The translations under genes and the position numbers were made by a program. The notes beneath the pieces were generated by a model, which was not told where the DNA came from, did no database searches, and worked only from the letters and a program-made list of their open reading frames with translations. A stretch of 64,000 bases of DNA, from positions 1 to 64,000 of IMG/VR virus record IMGVR_UViG_3300030101_003968. The stretch is one strand, 5' to 3'. This document shows positions 21,647 through 30,040 of this stretch, piece by piece (the stretch's first letter is position 1; each line of letters begins with the position of its first letter). The DNA comes from a virus.

Positions 21647-23089
21647 ATGTCTTTAGTAAATCAGGTAGACGGTGGTTCTACCACTTCAGGCGGATCATTT
21701 GATCCGTCATCCAATTCGTTTATTACGAACGCATCCACCACGGCCCCAAATTTCAGACCATCACCCGAGAAGTACGATACTATTGGTAATCTCATTGGTG
21801 AATACGCTAAGCCTGATATTCGCGAGCAACTCGTCAAGACTTACGGTGATCAAGGTATCACTGGTTTCTTGAAGTTGACTGGCGCCATCAACGCTGCAGC
21901 TACTCAAGACGAAGTTACTTACTTCGAAGAGGGTAGACGTCACCACTTGCTTGACCCAGCTAACACTGTTGCAAACTCTTCAGGTGTTTGTGATAACGTT
22001 ACTTTTGCGGTTGGTGATGGCCCACAGTTGCACGATGTCTTGTTGGACGTTAGCACTGGTCAAAAGTTCCTCGTTGTTCTCGTTGACGTAGACAACACAG
22101 CAGGCGGCACTCCTCAGGTTCACATGGAGACTTTGGACGGCAACACTTCTAACGGCGTTACTGCCAACACTAAGTTTGTTGTTCTCGGAAACATGTACCC
22201 ACAGGGAAGTGAGCAGCCCAAGGAGTACTCTGAGCCAGGATTGGTGAAGCGTATTAACCCATTCATGATCATCAAGGATCGCTACCAGGTTACTGGTTCT
22301 GCCGCAACCAACGTCGGTTACGTGAACCTCGGAGGTGGTGACTACAGATGGTACATCAAGGGTGAGCAAGAGGCTCGCGCTAAGTTTGAGGACAAGAGAG
22401 AGATGATGATGCTCTTCGCGGAAGAAAATAAAATCGCAACTACGGCTGACCGCGTTGCTACTGGTTCCGAGGGATACTTCGCTGCCATTGCAAACAGAGG
22501 TATCACTAAGAGTGGTTTGTCTACCTCTCCATTCTCTGCTATGTCTGACATCGACGACATCATCAAGGAGTTGGACAAGGAGGGAGCTCCTGCTGAGTAC
22601 GCTATGTACCTCAACAGAACTCAGGACTTGGCTATCGACGACTTGCTCGCAAACGGTATCGCCACTCAGGTGACTGCTGGTTTGGCTGGTCAGTTCGGTG
22701 CATTCAACAACTCTGCTGATATGGCTGTTGAGCTCGGATTTAAGAGCTTTACTCGCGGTGGCTACACTTTCCACAAGCATGACTGGAGATTGTTGAACGA
22801 TCCTACTTTGTTGGGTGCTATGTCAGGCACTGGTTCTTTCCAGGGGGCTATGGTTCCAATGACGCAAGTTGTTGATCCTCAGTCTGGCGCTAAGGCTCCT
22901 GCTTTGGAAATGAACTACAAGGCTTCTAACGGTTACAGCCGTGAAATGGAGCACTGGGTGTCTGGTGGTGGTGTTCTCGGTTTCAACAATAACGGAGACC
23001 TCGGTAAGGACGTTGCTACGTTCCACTACCGCTCTGAGATTAACTTGATCACGAGAGCTGCCAACCAGCACGTTGCGCTCAAGGGATAA
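21647..23089 (+). CDS. Major capsid protein, 480 aa
   Basis: Size, position after the scaffold, codon usage (strongly biased, e.g. GCT, GGT, AAC) and a following strong terminator fit the most highly expressed structural gene. N-arm Ser/Thr/Gly-rich; the central part (EARAKFEDKREMMMLFAEEN) forms a long helix like the HK97-fold spine helix; the C-terminal half is beta-rich. HK97 fold inferred, not proven. Large antisense frames inside it are shadows. Confidence 0.8.
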   Translation: MSLVNQVDGGSTTSGGSFDPSSNSFITNASTTAPNFRPSPEKYDTIGNLIGEYAKPDIREQLVKTYGDQGITGFLKLTGAINAAATQDEVTYFEEGRRHHLLDPANTVANSSGVCDNVTFAVGDGPQLHDVLLDVSTGQKFLVVLVDVDNTAGGTPQVHMETLDGNTSNGVTANTKFVVLGNMYPQGSEQPKEYSEPGLVKRINPFMIIKDRYQVTGSAATNVGYVNLGGGDYRWYIKGEQEARAKFEDKREMMMLFAEENKIATTADRVATGSEGYFAAIANRGITKSGLSTSPFSAMSDIDDIIKELDKEGAPAEYAMYLNRTQDLAIDDLLANGIATQVTAGLAGQFGAFNNSADMAVELGFKSFTRGGYTFHKHDWRLLNDPTLLGAMSGTGSFQGAMVPMTQVVDPQSGAKAPALEMNYKASNGYSREMEHWVSGGGVLGFNNNGDLGKDVATFHYRSEINLITRAANQHVALKG

Positions 23090-23104
23090 TTAACCTGAAG
23101 TAAT

Positions 23105-23130
23105 GAGTGAGGGCCTTCGGGCCCTCGCTC
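23105..23130 (+). terminator. Strong hairpin terminator after the capsid gene
   Basis: GAGTGAGGGCC, loop TTCG, GGCCCTCGCTC: 11-bp stem (one T-G) closed by a UUCG tetraloop, 15 nt after the capsid stop. No long T run follows. Confidence 0.8.
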
Positions 23131-23152
23131 TGATCTTCATAATCTTTGAATT

Positions 23153-23521
23153 ATGGGACTAGTAAATACTGAAAGAGAAAATCATGTTTTCCCCCTGTAC
23201 CTTAAGGCACCTGCGGTAGAACTTAATGATGATTCAACTCCTGCGTTGCCTCTTGACACCAGCCTTATTGTTTTTGATATTGACAGTGGCGGAACTCAGT
23301 CTTTCACACTTGCTGATGGGACTATTCCAGGTCAAATCTTGACGATGATTATGGAAGGCGGAACCTCGTCTAACGACGTTGTTGTAACGATTGCCACGTA
23401 TGTTTTTGCTGACTTTGTAAAAGTTAAGCTTGACCTTACAGACGAATCTTGCACGCTGATCTGGAATGGTGAGGCTTGGGCCCCACTTGCACTTGGTGTT
23501 GGTGAGCTCGACGCATCGTAA
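23153..23521 (+). CDS. Virion decoration-type protein, 122 aa
   Basis: Begins MGLVNTERENHVFPLYLKAP and ends in IWNGEAWAPLALGVG. The protein at 53120 shares the plan (KKNVFPLFMD ... FWNGENWVPIGL), so these are distant paralogs about 30 kb apart. Beta-rich throughout. A capsid cement or tail-surface role is inferred. Confidence 0.55.
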   Translation: MGLVNTERENHVFPLYLKAPAVELNDDSTPALPLDTSLIVFDIDSGGTQSFTLADGTIPGQILTMIMEGGTSSNDVVVTIATYVFADFVKVKLDLTDESCTLIWNGEAWAPLALGVGELDAS

Positions 23522-23536
23522 TCTAAATCGGTAACT

Positions 23537-23566
23537 GAGGGGGAGGAAACGGCCTCCCTCTCTTTT
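23537..23566 (+). terminator. Rho-independent terminator
   Basis: GAGGGGGAGG, loop AAACGG, CCTCCCTCTC then TTTT: 10-bp stem with one G-T pair. It is immediately followed by the promoter at 23569. Confidence 0.85.
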
Positions 23567-23568
23567 AC

Positions 23569-23577
23569 TATCTTTGC
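23569..23577 (+). promoter_or_regulatory. Bacteroidetes-type promoter (TATCTTTGC)
   Basis: TAnnTTTG element directly behind the terminator, only 3 nt before the GTG start at 23581. Confidence 0.6.
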
Positions 23578-23580
23578 AGG

Positions 23581-24420
23581 GTGAAGCAATTTCTATTCAT
23601 CAAGTCGGCTACAGAGTCTATCTCTATACCGTCGTCGGCTCTACTTCAAATAGAGTATACAAGCACAACATCTGTCAGCCTTTCTTTTAGAACAACAAAG
23701 GCGGGCAAGGGGGCCACAACAGTTGTGGTCCTGTCAGTAACCTCTGGCAAATCAAATGACGTAATTGCCAGAATAAATGGATTGGTTTCTGGAAACAACA
23801 ATGTCCTTTCATTTAACGACGTAACAGATGTTTTTCCCGACGCTAACATTACGGGTGTATCGTCTATTACAACAACAGCAGACCCAAGTTCTTCAGCGGG
23901 GCCAACAGGAGCTACAGGAGCTACAGGAGCCACGGGGCCCACAGGGGCAACTGGTCCAGCAGGCCCCTTGTTTGGATCAATTACATGTGGATTTTTTGAC
24001 GACATAGGAACCAGCACCCACTACCTTCCCCTAAACGGACCCCCAACAGAGACCACTTCAGACAACAACTCATTTACGGACTGGCTTTGCCCATGCAACA
24101 TTGTTGTGAAGAGCGTGCAGCTTAGATTTTCTAATTTGAGCGGAGCAGGAAATCTCACGGTGACCGTTGAGAAGGATGCCATTGGAAGTGGGGTAGACAC
24201 AGATGTAGAGTCAGAAACGGTGGCTGTAACGGCTACAGACGATCAGGACGTAGTCCACTTTTTGTTTGACAACGCAGCCCTTACAAAGGGTGAGAAGCTG
24301 AAGATCAAAATTACAGCTGATGCCGACGTAACTGGTAGCTCAAACAACTTTGCTGTTGTCGTTTACGAAGCAGACTGGGACACTAGATACACGCAGTCAA
24401 GCGGGGTAATCAGTTCTTGA
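23581..24420 (+). CDS. Collagen-like repeat virion protein, 279 aa
   Basis: GTG start. Residues about 105-129 are Gly-X-Y collagen-like (GPTGATGATGATGPTGATGP...), able to form a trimeric triple helix. They separate a globular N-terminal domain from a C-terminal beta-sandwich (VVKSVQLRFSNLSGAGNLTV, LFDNAALTKGEKLKIKI). Phage collagen-like regions usually link domains of trimeric fibres or capsid spikes. Host-binding fibre or decoration is inferred. Confidence 0.65.
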   Translation: MKQFLFIKSATESISIPSSALLQIEYTSTTSVSLSFRTTKAGKGATTVVVLSVTSGKSNDVIARINGLVSGNNNVLSFNDVTDVFPDANITGVSSITTTADPSSSAGPTGATGATGATGPTGATGPAGPLFGSITCGFFDDIGTSTHYLPLNGPPTETTSDNNSFTDWLCPCNIVVKSVQLRFSNLSGAGNLTVTVEKDAIGSGVDTDVESETVAVTATDDQDVVHFLFDNAALTKGEKLKIKITADADVTGSSNNFAVVVYEADWDTRYTQSSGVISS

Positions 24421-24421
24421 T

Positions 24422-24430
24422 TATATTTGC
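24422..24430 (+). promoter_or_regulatory. Bacteroidetes-type promoter (TATATTTGC)
   Basis: Perfect element 22 nt before ATG 24453. Confidence 0.65.
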
Positions 24431-24452
24431 ATAAGTTTTTAATTCTAATTCA

Positions 24453-25286
24453 ATGTCACAAACAACTAGACGGGCTCCTGGGCGCCCCAAAAAAGCTCAG
24501 ACAGAGGCTAATGCTCTGCCAGCAACACCGCCTCCAACTAAGAAAAAGGTGTCGCTCAAAAGAAAGGAGCAAGACACTCATCTCGCAAGAGTTTACGAAA
24601 TTCCAACTGGAGGGGGTATTGCGTTTATGATTCCTCAAAGCGGAATAACTGTTTACGATTCTGAGATGGATTCAGTTAGAGAAATCAGATACTGCCCCAA
24701 TGAACCATCTATTTGGGTTGACGAGCAAAGCCCTAACGCAAAAAGAGAATCTATCGTATTCAGGGACAGTAGAATTATTGTTCCGAGAGAAAAGCCAAAC
24801 CTTAGAAATTTTCTGGACAAACATCCAGACAACATTGCCAATGGAGGCTTGGTTTTTAAGCAAATGGATCAAGCAAAAGACGCTGAGGTTAAGCTCAGCG
24901 AAGAGATGAATCAATTTGAAGCGGTTGCAATGCTTAGAAGCTCAGAGATAGAAGATCTTCTTGCTGTAGCCCTGTTTTTTAACGTCAACATTGACAGAAA
25001 AACCAGTGAGATAAAGTACGACCTTCTTCAGATTGCAAAAAAAACCCCATCTAAGTTTATCAACTCCTTCGATGACCCTGCGGTTAAAATGAAGGCCCTT
25101 GTGAGACAGGCAAAGGACTATCAGGTCATTAAGATTGCCAAGGATTCTGTTCGTTGGTTTGACTCTAACAGTTTGATTGTTTCTGTTCCCCACGGACAAA
25201 GTCCAGAGGACATCATGGTGAGATTCTTGCTCACAGAAAAAGGCTCGTCAGCAGTCGAAGATATCGAGAAGCAACTCGACCTCTAA
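24453..25286 (+). CDS. Hypothetical protein with AT-hook-like N-terminus, 277 aa
   Basis: Residues about 6-14 (RRAPGRPKK) match the GRP core of an AT-hook, followed by a Pro/Lys-rich linker and a globular alpha/beta part (VYEIPTGGGIAFMIPQSGI..., then helices). Single-gene unit with its own promoter and terminator. DNA-binding late regulator or head-completion protein are both possible; not assigned. Confidence 0.5.
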   Translation: MSQTTRRAPGRPKKAQTEANALPATPPPTKKKVSLKRKEQDTHLARVYEIPTGGGIAFMIPQSGITVYDSEMDSVREIRYCPNEPSIWVDEQSPNAKRESIVFRDSRIIVPREKPNLRNFLDKHPDNIANGGLVFKQMDQAKDAEVKLSEEMNQFEAVAMLRSSEIEDLLAVALFFNVNIDRKTSEIKYDLLQIAKKTPSKFINSFDDPAVKMKALVRQAKDYQVIKIAKDSVRWFDSNSLIVSVPHGQSPEDIMVRFLLTEKGSSAVEDIEKQLDL

Positions 25287-25310
25287 GACCGATTCTATAC
25301 CAAAACGAAG

Positions 25311-25334
25311 GGCCAGCCTAGTGCTGGCCTTTTT
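25311..25334 (+). terminator. Rho-independent terminator
   Basis: GGCCAGC, loop CTAGT, GCTGGCC then TTTTT; perfect 7-bp GC-rich stem. The next promoter begins 2 nt later. Confidence 0.93.
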
Positions 25335-25336
25335 CG

Positions 25337-25345
25337 TATATTTGC
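25337..25345 (+). promoter_or_regulatory. Bacteroidetes-type promoter (TATATTTGC)
   Basis: Perfect element immediately after the terminator, 14 nt before ATG 25360; start of the tail operon. Confidence 0.7.
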
Positions 25346-25359
25346 CCAAACACCTAAGA

Positions 25360-26166
25360 ATGATCAGCATATCGCTAGTATATAACGCAGTTAAGGCCTT
25401 GGCCAATGAAGATCAAAAGGGTTTTGTGAATCCGTACACGTTTAACGCTATGGCCTCTGTTGCCCAAATGAACGTGTACAACGAGATCATGAATGGCGCT
25501 TTCGAGGCTTCTAGATTTACCACCTCAAGGTCTGACGTTAGGGGCACAAGCTCTAAGTTAAACTCAAATAAGCAGCATAGAAGCTTTTATGTGTCTACCG
25601 ATACGCTTATAAACGACTCACAAAATCAGTTTTTACTTCCCGTTGACTGCAACAAGGTTGTTTCTGTTTACAAAACAAACACTCTTTCTGAAGTTGGATC
25701 CTCAAACATTATACCTATTCCTATTTCTTTTGACTTTGAAAAATCTGGACTCTATAAAAGGGGCAGATATGCTTCTCTTGGGTCACCCACCAGCGACGAC
25801 ACTAAGTTTTTAAACCTGGCAGCATTTGTTTCTGGAAGAACGATAAAGGTGCCAAAATTAAGTGGCTCTGACGATATTACTATTGAATACTATAGATCTC
25901 CAGGTTCCTTTAATCCAAACGGAGTTTTGTCTTCTTTAAAGCCAGCTCTTTCGTTTGATGTAATTGACCTGCCCACTCTTGACGGCACTGTAAGCGAGTA
26001 CGTTATAAACGATGCAGATTCTCAAAACTTTGATGTTCCACCTGCGTTTCTTAGTGAGGTTGTTAATGAGGTGGCCAAGCTCGTAGGAGTTCAACTTGAG
26101 GAGTCAATGGTATATCAGTATGGGGCAGTAGAAGAAGCTGGAAAAGAAACAAAACAAATTAACTAA
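25360..26166 (+). CDS. Head-tail connector/tail structural protein (probable), 268 aa
   Basis: Starts MISISLVYNAVKALANEDQK; an upstream GTG at 25321 would lie within the terminator and promoter and was rejected. Mixed helices and strands, with QFLLPVDCNKVVSVYKTN similar in style to the LPSDCVDIVKIG motif of the next gene. The position before the adaptor and nozzle genes suggests a head-to-tail ring component. Its stop overlaps the next ATG (TAATG). Confidence 0.5.
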   Translation: MISISLVYNAVKALANEDQKGFVNPYTFNAMASVAQMNVYNEIMNGAFEASRFTTSRSDVRGTSSKLNSNKQHRSFYVSTDTLINDSQNQFLLPVDCNKVVSVYKTNTLSEVGSSNIIPIPISFDFEKSGLYKRGRYASLGSPTSDDTKFLNLAAFVSGRTIKVPKLSGSDDITIEYYRSPGSFNPNGVLSSLKPALSFDVIDLPTLDGTVSEYVINDADSQNFDVPPAFLSEVVNEVAKLVGVQLEESMVYQYGAVEEAGKETKQIN

Positions 26167-26954
26167 TGTCAAATAAGGGCAGAATAGCAATTTCAGACAT
26201 CGTGCAGGACATTATGTTCTCAATAGAAGACGATGATTTTTTGTCAAACACTTCGGAGGTTGTTGTAACAAACTACGCTAGAAGGGCACTTAAAGACATG
26301 GATTTTGACTTTGGTCAAAACATTAAGTCCAGCAAGCAAACTGTCAACACAGTAACGCAGACTGTAAACCTCCCTTCTGACTGTGTAGATATTGTAAAAA
26401 TTGGTGTTGTAGGATCTGACGGCATGGTGTACGTTCTTGCAAATAACAAGAACATAAACTATTCCCATTCAGAACCCACGACTGGAGGCACGGACTCAGT
26501 TCCCGATAAAACGCCTACGGCCACCCCAGGTGGCTCTTCTGACTCAGAATTCAATCAGTTTATCTTTCACAACTATTTTGCCAATGGCACATACGGTCAG
26601 CTCTATGGGCTGGGTGGGGGACAGAGGTACGGTGAGTATAGGGTTAATTGGGATCAACTAAGAATTGAGTTTTCTTCTACAAACAATCTAACCGAAGTTG
26701 TTCTTGAATACTTGACTGATAACTATCTAGACGCAAGTCCATTTATACACACCTACGCAGAAGAGGCTCTTAGGGCCTACATCTATTACCGACTCATTGA
26801 GCGAAAGGCAAGTGTGCCTATGGGCGAGAAGCAAAGAGCAAGAAAGGAATACTACAACGAGCTTAGAAAAGCAAAGGCTAGACTGTCCTCCTTCACGAAA
26901 GAGGATGCTCTTCAGGTCATTAGAAAGAATTTCAAGCAGTCTCCTAAATTATGA
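26166..26954 (+). CDS. Tail adaptor (tail tubular protein A-like), 262 aa
   Basis: Contains VNLPSDCVDIVKIGVVGSDG, typical of podovirus and crAss-like adaptor/ring proteins, and a C-terminal helical bundle (TYAEEALRAYIYYRLIERKA, ARKEYYNELRKAKARL), also typical. Forms the ring between portal and nozzle. A Pro/Thr/Gly-rich insert (SEPTTGGTDSVPDKTPTATP) sits mid-protein. Coupled to the nozzle gene by ATGA-type overlap. Confidence 0.65.
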   Translation: MSNKGRIAISDIVQDIMFSIEDDDFLSNTSEVVVTNYARRALKDMDFDFGQNIKSSKQTVNTVTQTVNLPSDCVDIVKIGVVGSDGMVYVLANNKNINYSHSEPTTGGTDSVPDKTPTATPGGSSDSEFNQFIFHNYFANGTYGQLYGLGGGQRYGEYRVNWDQLRIEFSSTNNLTEVVLEYLTDNYLDASPFIHTYAEEALRAYIYYRLIERKASVPMGEKQRARKEYYNELRKAKARLSSFTKEDALQVIRKNFKQSPKL

Positions 26955-29900
26955 TTACAAACCTTAGGCCTAGGATTCTTAACAAAGAGTCCTCTCCTAG
27001 TGTCATAAAAGGCACGGATATGCTTGATGCTGTCAACATTGTAGCTGACGGCTTGGAAACCAGCGAGCAAAATACTGTCAAAAAGATTCCAGGAACCATT
27101 GATGTTTTTTTCAATGATTCTGATGATGCTTTTCTAAACACCGTTCTTGGAGTAAGCGTCAACAAAACTGCTGTGGTTTTGGGTCACTGCGTAGACAAAG
27201 AGAGAAACAGAGTTTTCTACTTTACTAGCGAGTACACAGCAGGTTCTGACACTCAGTCAAATGGAAAAATCTACATGATGGAGCAATTCGCTCCTGATGA
27301 GATTAAAATTGTAATTCTTGGACTTATTAGCGATATACTTCCAGAGGACTTTGTTGCTGCAAATATCATTCGAGTTCCCGTTTTAGAAGAGGAGTATAAT
27401 CTTGATGAAAACTTTGGCGGAGTTCAGGAGGATCAAGACACTATCATCGAGTTTGATGACTCGGTTGACGTCACGGATATTCAGGGAGAAATAACCGTTA
27501 TATCTACTCCTAACTTCCCCAATCTGGTAGTCAACCCCCTCGAAGAGGCACCCAGCACAACTGGATTTTTAACAATTCAAAATACAGGGGGTGCCATTGC
27601 TTACCAAACACTTTTTGAGTTTGGGGAGGGAATAAACGCCGAAGACCCTCAGGACCACTCAAGAATAGAGATGTCTATAGGGCAAGAGGCTTTATCAGAG
27701 CTTGCTCCTGGAGATACTTTTAATTTACCAATAACCATCACCACGGAAGGTGGAGTAGAGGCTGGAACTTATGAATTTTTTGTGACTGTAATTAGTCAAA
27801 ATTACACTCAGGTCATACCCGTTCAATTTGCCTTGAATATAGAGGTTAAAACATTGGTTGATCCTAAGTTTAGCATATCTATTCAAACGTCTGGGCCTTC
27901 AAGTGCTGACTATACTTATGGAGAAAACGTAACTCCGTCAATCTCTCTTGGCCCAATAGAAGAAAACAGCGGTATTGATTCTGAGGCCACAATCACCTTT
28001 GTCAGAGAGGTCACACCCGATGACGAGGTGTCTCTTCCTTTGGGAATATCTTTTGAAATTGATACCGCGCAAGAAGCCTTAGAGCTTTCAATAGGCGAAT
28101 CCGACATCGCGGGATCTGAAGTAATAATGGGAGGATTTGAGGCAACCTTGACTGACGAAAACACTGTTGCTCAGTTTAAAATTAAGCTTAGGGACAATAA
28201 TGGTCCGTTTGAAAATGTTGTATACGACAGAACCATACAGTTTTCAACTTCTGCAAATTTGATTGCCTATCCAGGCTTTAACTCTGATGGCTTCTCTTAC
28301 GAAGATATAGATGTGCAAATAGCTGTTTCAGTGCTTGAAGAGGTCATTGTGCTTCCAGCAGACATTGGAACAACAGGATTTAACAATCAACAATTTGGGT
28401 TGCTTCCTCACCTCACTAACGAAGAAAATGAGTCTGAACTAGGGGTTGATGCGGAAACTCTAGATGGCAGCTCCGTCACAGTGACAGTAGGCACAATTTA
28501 TAATAACGGCGATGAAGATGGTCACTTTTTCTTAAACCTTAGGGGCTCCACCCAGGGATATGGGTTGGAGCAGCTTGCTTCTCTGAACAAAGTCGGCCTA
28601 AGATATAAAATAGGAAATGTAAATTCGGGAGACTGGAAGCAGATGTTTAGTATGACATCAATCTTCAATGCTGTTAGTGGTCTTGACGATGGATTTCCAC
28701 CAGGTTCTGATATAAGTTTGTTTTCAGAAACCCTTGCGGGGGGCAACAGCCAACAGCTTCATATTAGAATTGAAAATATCGACGATACTTGTCGGGCAGG
28801 AGTTTTGGACACTATTGGAGAGACCTATGAAGGTGATGTTATTCTCTTTGAAAACAGTTGGATTGGGGCTCTGGGTGTTTTGGAAATGCTTCGAGTTGAG
28901 GTTCATCAAATTCCTTCTCCAGACACAAACCTTACTGATGTAGGCAGTGAAACGTATAACAATTCGGGTTCTACAAACCCATCAGTAAAAGGTTTTATGG
29001 ACATAGAAACCATAATATCTACGGCGGAGCCAATAATTGGCCCTACCATTGTAGAGTCTAGAGGTCGTCAAACAACTGCTCAGCTTGACTCTACTGGTGG
29101 AGGTCCACTTGGGGGTGGCTTGACAACATACTACCCTAAGCAATTTGCCAGCATTTTTACAGATCCAAACCAACAGCTTTTGGATAGCATTCAAGCCAAT
29201 GATGGATCTGTGTATAGCGGATCCACTGACGACGGCGACGGCGTTGGGTTTGCTGTTGCAAACACCTCAGTTGCAGCGTCAGGTGCAGCCGACCCTACCA
29301 TAACCATATCTGTAAGTGTTACTTTTCAGGAGCCAAACTTTTTAGGGCCTTTTGGATCTGGCTTTGAAAATCACGATCCCAACCCCTTCCAGGGCACTTT
29401 TGGAGCTGTAGGCAGTCTAGGGCCAGTTCTTGTTTATACAGAGCCTTATCTTATTGGAAGTCAAGAACTTACTGACTTTGATAGCAAAGACTTGTCCAGC
29501 TATCCTTTCTCAGCGTACAATTCGTCCCTAGCGTATGGTAACAACGGAGACGGTCACGCTGAATTTGGCTCTTGTAGGCAGTTCTTTACTACAATTCCTT
29601 CATCAAGTGTTGTTTTCTTTGCCGTAAAACCAGAGTTCAGCAGTTATATAACGTTTCTACAGACCCCCTCAAGCGAGTATTCATACGCTTTTGAAGATGA
29701 CCATTATGGGTCTTTTTGCGGAGTAAACGTAAACGTAAACGGTAACTCAACCACCTTGGGTAACAACACCAACAGAGTTGTATTTCCGCTTACGAACGAG
29801 CAGTGGGACTGGGTGCATTCACAGCCTGACTTCGGAGGGGCTCCACCTACACCTTCAAGGTTTGATGTTGACCCCACTCCTTCACCCCTACCGTTTAATG

Positions 29901-30040
29901 ACGAGTCCATTCAACAGGTTGTTGCAAGGCCATCATTTAGAGACTCAAGTGAAGTTGGATCGCTAACTTCACGCCCTAAAAAGATTGTAAAAAAGTCTGC
30001 TAGTTCAAACAAGACGAAAAAAAGAGGCTATGGCAAGTAA
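26951..30040 (+). CDS. Tail nozzle/stabilization protein, N-terminal part, with Ig-like inserts, 1029 aa
   Basis: The first 150 residues follow the start of the podovirus/crAss-like stabilization (nozzle) protein: NIRPRI-type start, VNIVADGLETSEQNTVKKIPGT, then RNRVFYFTSEYTAG. From about residue 180 long Ig-like segments follow (PNFPNLVVNPLEEAPSTTGF, PGDTFNLPITITTEGG), resembling cell-surface sandwich domains. The rest is Ser/Gly/Asn-rich, ending in a basic tail (KKSASSNKTKKRGYGK). The rest of the nozzle core continues in the next gene, overlapping by 11 nt. Host-surface contact by the inserts is inferred. Confidence 0.55.
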   Translation: MITNLRPRILNKESSPSVIKGTDMLDAVNIVADGLETSEQNTVKKIPGTIDVFFNDSDDAFLNTVLGVSVNKTAVVLGHCVDKERNRVFYFTSEYTAGSDTQSNGKIYMMEQFAPDEIKIVILGLISDILPEDFVAANIIRVPVLEEEYNLDENFGGVQEDQDTIIEFDDSVDVTDIQGEITVISTPNFPNLVVNPLEEAPSTTGFLTIQNTGGAIAYQTLFEFGEGINAEDPQDHSRIEMSIGQEALSELAPGDTFNLPITITTEGGVEAGTYEFFVTVISQNYTQVIPVQFALNIEVKTLVDPKFSISIQTSGPSSADYTYGENVTPSISLGPIEENSGIDSEATITFVREVTPDDEVSLPLGISFEIDTAQEALELSIGESDIAGSEVIMGGFEATLTDENTVAQFKIKLRDNNGPFENVVYDRTIQFSTSANLIAYPGFNSDGFSYEDIDVQIAVSVLEEVIVLPADIGTTGFNNQQFGLLPHLTNEENESELGVDAETLDGSSVTVTVGTIYNNGDEDGHFFLNLRGSTQGYGLEQLASLNKVGLRYKIGNVNSGDWKQMFSMTSIFNAVSGLDDGFPPGSDISLFSETLAGGNSQQLHIRIENIDDTCRAGVLDTIGETYEGDVILFENSWIGALGVLEMLRVEVHQIPSPDTNLTDVGSETYNNSGSTNPSVKGFMDIETIISTAEPIIGPTIVESRGRQTTAQLDSTGGGPLGGGLTTYYPKQFASIFTDPNQQLLDSIQANDGSVYSGSTDDGDGVGFAVANTSVAASGAADPTITISVSVTFQEPNFLGPFGSGFENHDPNPFQGTFGAVGSLGPVLVYTEPYLIGSQELTDFDSKDLSSYPFSAYNSSLAYGNNGDGHAEFGSCRQFFTTIPSSSVVFFAVKPEFSSYITFLQTPSSEYSYAFEDDHYGSFCGVNVNVNGNSTTLGNNTNRVVFPLTNEQWDWVHSQPDFGGAPPTPSRFDVDPTPSPLPFNDESIQQVVARPSFRDSSEVGSLTSRPKKIVKKSASSNKTKKRGYGK

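Noticed and set aside
21980-22780. 266-codon open frame antisense to the major capsid gene
   Set aside because: It lies entirely opposite a highly expressed gene, has low-complexity Ser/Val/Leu content typical of reverse-complement shadow of biased codons, and no start context.
23103-23132. CRISPR-like or REP-like element after the capsid gene
   Set aside because: It is a single strong hairpin with TTCG loop and fits a terminator.
23895-23965. Slippage or microsatellite artefact in the collagen-like part
   Set aside because: The Gly-X-Y pattern is varied at the DNA level (different codons) and in frame with a sensible protein on both sides.
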